Shown: positions 62,767 through 64,000 of the stretch, one piece after another
Numbering within the stretch: the stretch's first letter is position 1
How the letters are laid out: each line of letters starts with the position of its first letter
Made by a program: the position numbers and the translations under genes
Notes under the pieces: model-generated
Database searches by the model: none
The model's input: the letters and a program-made list of their open reading frames with translations, nothing else
What the model was told of the DNA's origin: nothing
Assembly (NCBI RefSeq): GCF_023914155.1
Contig: NZ_JAMWYS010000046.1
Coordinates: 1-64,000, forward strand
Origin: Solitalea agri
GTDB taxonomy: Bacteria > Bacteroidota > Bacteroidia > Sphingobacteriales > Sphingobacteriaceae
Direction: 5' to 3'
Length of the DNA: 64,000 bases

Positions 62767-63633
62767 ATGATAATTATTGCTGATGGTGGTTCTACAAAAA
62801 CTAACTGGTGTCTGTTAAATAAAGAGAACAAGAAGGTTTATTTTAACACTGAAGGGTATAACCCTTATTTTATTGATACACCTGGAATTATCCAGTCGTT
62901 AAAAAATAATCTTCCTGATAATCTGGATATTAATAGCATTGAGCATGTTAGTTTTTACGGTGCGGGATGTTCTAATGAAGAAAAGAACGAAGTGGTAGCA
63001 TCTGCTCTGCGTACCGTTTTTACAAAAGCGAAAGTTTTTGTAAGTCACGATTTACTTGCGGCCGCAAGAGCACTGCTAGGTAATCAATCTGGGTTTGCCG
63101 CAATTTTAGGAACAGGAACTAATACCTGTTATTATGATGGACGTGACATTTCGTTAAATATCGATTCATTAGGCTATATGTTAGGTGATGAAGGAAGTGG
63201 GTCGCATATTGGTCGCAGATTATTACGTGATTATATGCGCGGAGTAATGCCTAAAGCGTTAAGTGAGGCTTTTGACCGTACTTATGGTTATTCACACAGT
63301 GATATTTTAGACCGGATTTACAAGAAACCATTGCCGAATCGTTTCTTAGCCAGTTTTAGTAAGTTTTTGTATGATAACAGTAATGTTCAGCCATATGCTC
63401 GTGAGGTGATCAAAGATTCATTCAATGCCTTTTTCCGTGACTTGGTGAGCCGTTATCCCGATTATCAAAAATACACCTTTAATTGTATAGGTTCTGTAGG
63501 GTATAATTTCCGCGATGTTTTAGCCGAAGTAAGCAATGAGTACGGAATGCAGCTAGGAAAAGTTGTTCGTTCGCCTATTGATGATTTGGTTCAATATCAT
63601 ATCAATGAACTAAAGCTTAGTGTAGCTCAATAA
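62767..63633 (+). CDS. BadF/BadG/BcrA-type sugar kinase (N-acetylglucosamine kinase-like)
   Basis: The 288-residue ASKHA-fold kinase has phosphate 1 (IIIADGGSTKTNWCLL), FYGAGCSN, the catalytic-region DLLAAARAL and phosphate 2 GTGTNTCYYDG. The YMLGDEGSGSHIGRRLL segment is typical of the glucosamine/N-acetylglucosamine kinases of this family. It phosphorylates an amino sugar, probably recycled from cell wall or chitin. A -7 box TATTTTTG lies about 60 bp upstream. A strong terminator follows. Confidence 0.88.
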   Translation: MIIIADGGSTKTNWCLLNKENKKVYFNTEGYNPYFIDTPGIIQSLKNNLPDNLDINSIEHVSFYGAGCSNEEKNEVVASALRTVFTKAKVFVSHDLLAAARALLGNQSGFAAILGTGTNTCYYDGRDISLNIDSLGYMLGDEGSGSHIGRRLLRDYMRGVMPKALSEAFDRTYGYSHSDILDRIYKKPLPNRFLASFSKFLYDNSNVQPYAREVIKDSFNAFFRDLVSRYPDYQKYTFNCIGSVGYNFRDVLAEVSNEYGMQLGKVVRSPIDDLVQYHINELKLSVAQ

Positions 63634-63652
63634 TAGCCATAATATAAAAACG

Positions 63653-63688
63653 AACGGCTCTGCAGATTTAACTGTGGAGCCGTTTGTT
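63653..63688. terminator. Bidirectional terminator between the kinase and Nudix genes
   Basis: A 13-bp stem with two G-U pairs (63653-63665 with 63672-63684) is followed by TGTTTT. It lies between convergent genes. Confidence 0.85.
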
Positions 63689-63718
63689 TTCATATTAACT
63701 GTAAAAAGATTAACCGTA

Positions 63719-64000
63719 CTAAAGTTCAAATGAAAATCCCATTTTCTTTAAATTATTATAGCGGGTTTTATTAAATTTATAAAGTTTTGCAGCCCGGTGC
63801 GATACATTTTTCTGCTTCTCATCGAGTTCAATCAGTAATCCGAAGCTTAATATTTTCTTTCGGAAGTTTCTTTTGTCAATTGGTTTTTCCAGTATCACTT
63901 CATATAGCTGCTGCAGCTGACTTAGTGTAAATTTTTCGGGTAGTAATTCAAAACCAATTGGCTGATATCGTATTTTATTCTGAAGTCGTTTATATGCTTT
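63719..64000 (-). CDS. NrtR-like Nudix regulator, C-terminal part (runs off the window)
   Basis: The last 93 codons of a minus-strand gene are present; the 5' part lies beyond 64000. The visible part has [21 protein letters not shown], then YE.IL...[11 protein letters not shown] and a final RAAKLYKF. This is the winged-helix C-terminus of Bacteroidota Nudix proteins of the NrtR type, which regulate sugar or NAD genes. The Nudix box itself is not in view, so catalytic status is unknown. Confidence 0.75.
   Translation of the reverse strand, partial: KAYKRLQNKIRYQPIGFELLPEKFTLSQLQQLYEVILEKPIDKRNFRKKILSFGLLIELDEKQKNVSHRAAKLYKFNKTRYNNLKKMGFSFEL

Overview
This 64 kb window is a contiguous piece of a low-GC Bacteroidota chromosome, most likely a sphingobacterium-type soil or freshwater organism. 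The evidence is: several matches to the Bacteroidota promoter (TTTG, 17-20 bp, TAnnTTTG); near absence of Shine-Dalgarno (SD) sequences; TonB-dependent receptors with carboxypeptidase-like regulatory N-termini; a CzcA pump fused to its outer-membrane channel; an OlsF-type aminolipid synthase; and the gene order tRNA(Thr-Tyr-Gly-Thr)-tuf-tRNA(Trp)-secE-nusG-rplKAJL-rpoBC. I saw no prophage, insertion sequence, CRISPR array or rRNA operon.

Layout. 1-5.5 kb: OlsF-like acyltransferase (minus), a helix-hairpin-helix protein, apt, an acyl-CoA dehydrogenase and a YhhN-family membrane protein. 5.5-7.1 kb: rpsU, a Xer recombinase and hpf; rpsU and hpf carry strong SD sequences. 7.3-20.9 kb: the information-processing string of four tRNAs, tuf, tRNA-Trp, secE, nusG, four ribosomal proteins, rpoB and rpoC. 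Nearly every longer spacer in this string can form a stem-loop, and two stem-loops lie between rplL and rpoB. 20.9-24.5 kb: Smr-domain, DUF3467, thioredoxin-like and M19 dipeptidase-like genes. 24.7-28.6 kb (minus): a LuxE-like acyl-protein synthetase, then a penicillin acylase with a small membrane protein. 28.8-35.2 kb: a TonB receptor, beta-phosphoglucomutase and a GH31 glucosidase. 35.3-37.2 kb (minus): three small genes.

37.4-45.5 kb is a divalent-metal efflux locus: a Cys-rich small protein, a CzcA-outer membrane factor fusion, CzcB and a P1B-type ATPase. Motifs in both pumps point to Zn/Cd/Co rather than Cu/Ag. 45.6-49.3 kb: glgB with a lysine-rich tail, a translationally coupled NTF2-like secreted protein, and rlmF. 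49.35-49.55 kb: a candidate free-standing structured RNA with its own promoter and terminator; this is the best candidate for something undescribed. 49.5-56.1 kb: small accessory genes (PIG-L deacetylase, VOC, DUF5655, cupin, an unannotated 39-residue membrane peptide, a lipoprotein, an IPT/TIG lipoprotein with an OmpX-like barrel, DinB). 56.2-60.7 kb (minus): a Cys-rich small protein, TonB receptor and PepSY membrane protein behind a consensus promoter, likely a metal or siderophore uptake operon. 60.8-64 kb: a CBM48-esterase, a largely empty 0.8 kb gap, a BadF/BcrA-type sugar kinase, and the 3' end of an NrtR-like Nudix gene running off the window.

All family assignments rest on reading motifs and architecture by eye; no database search was run. 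Stem-loops were paired by hand, without energy calculation.
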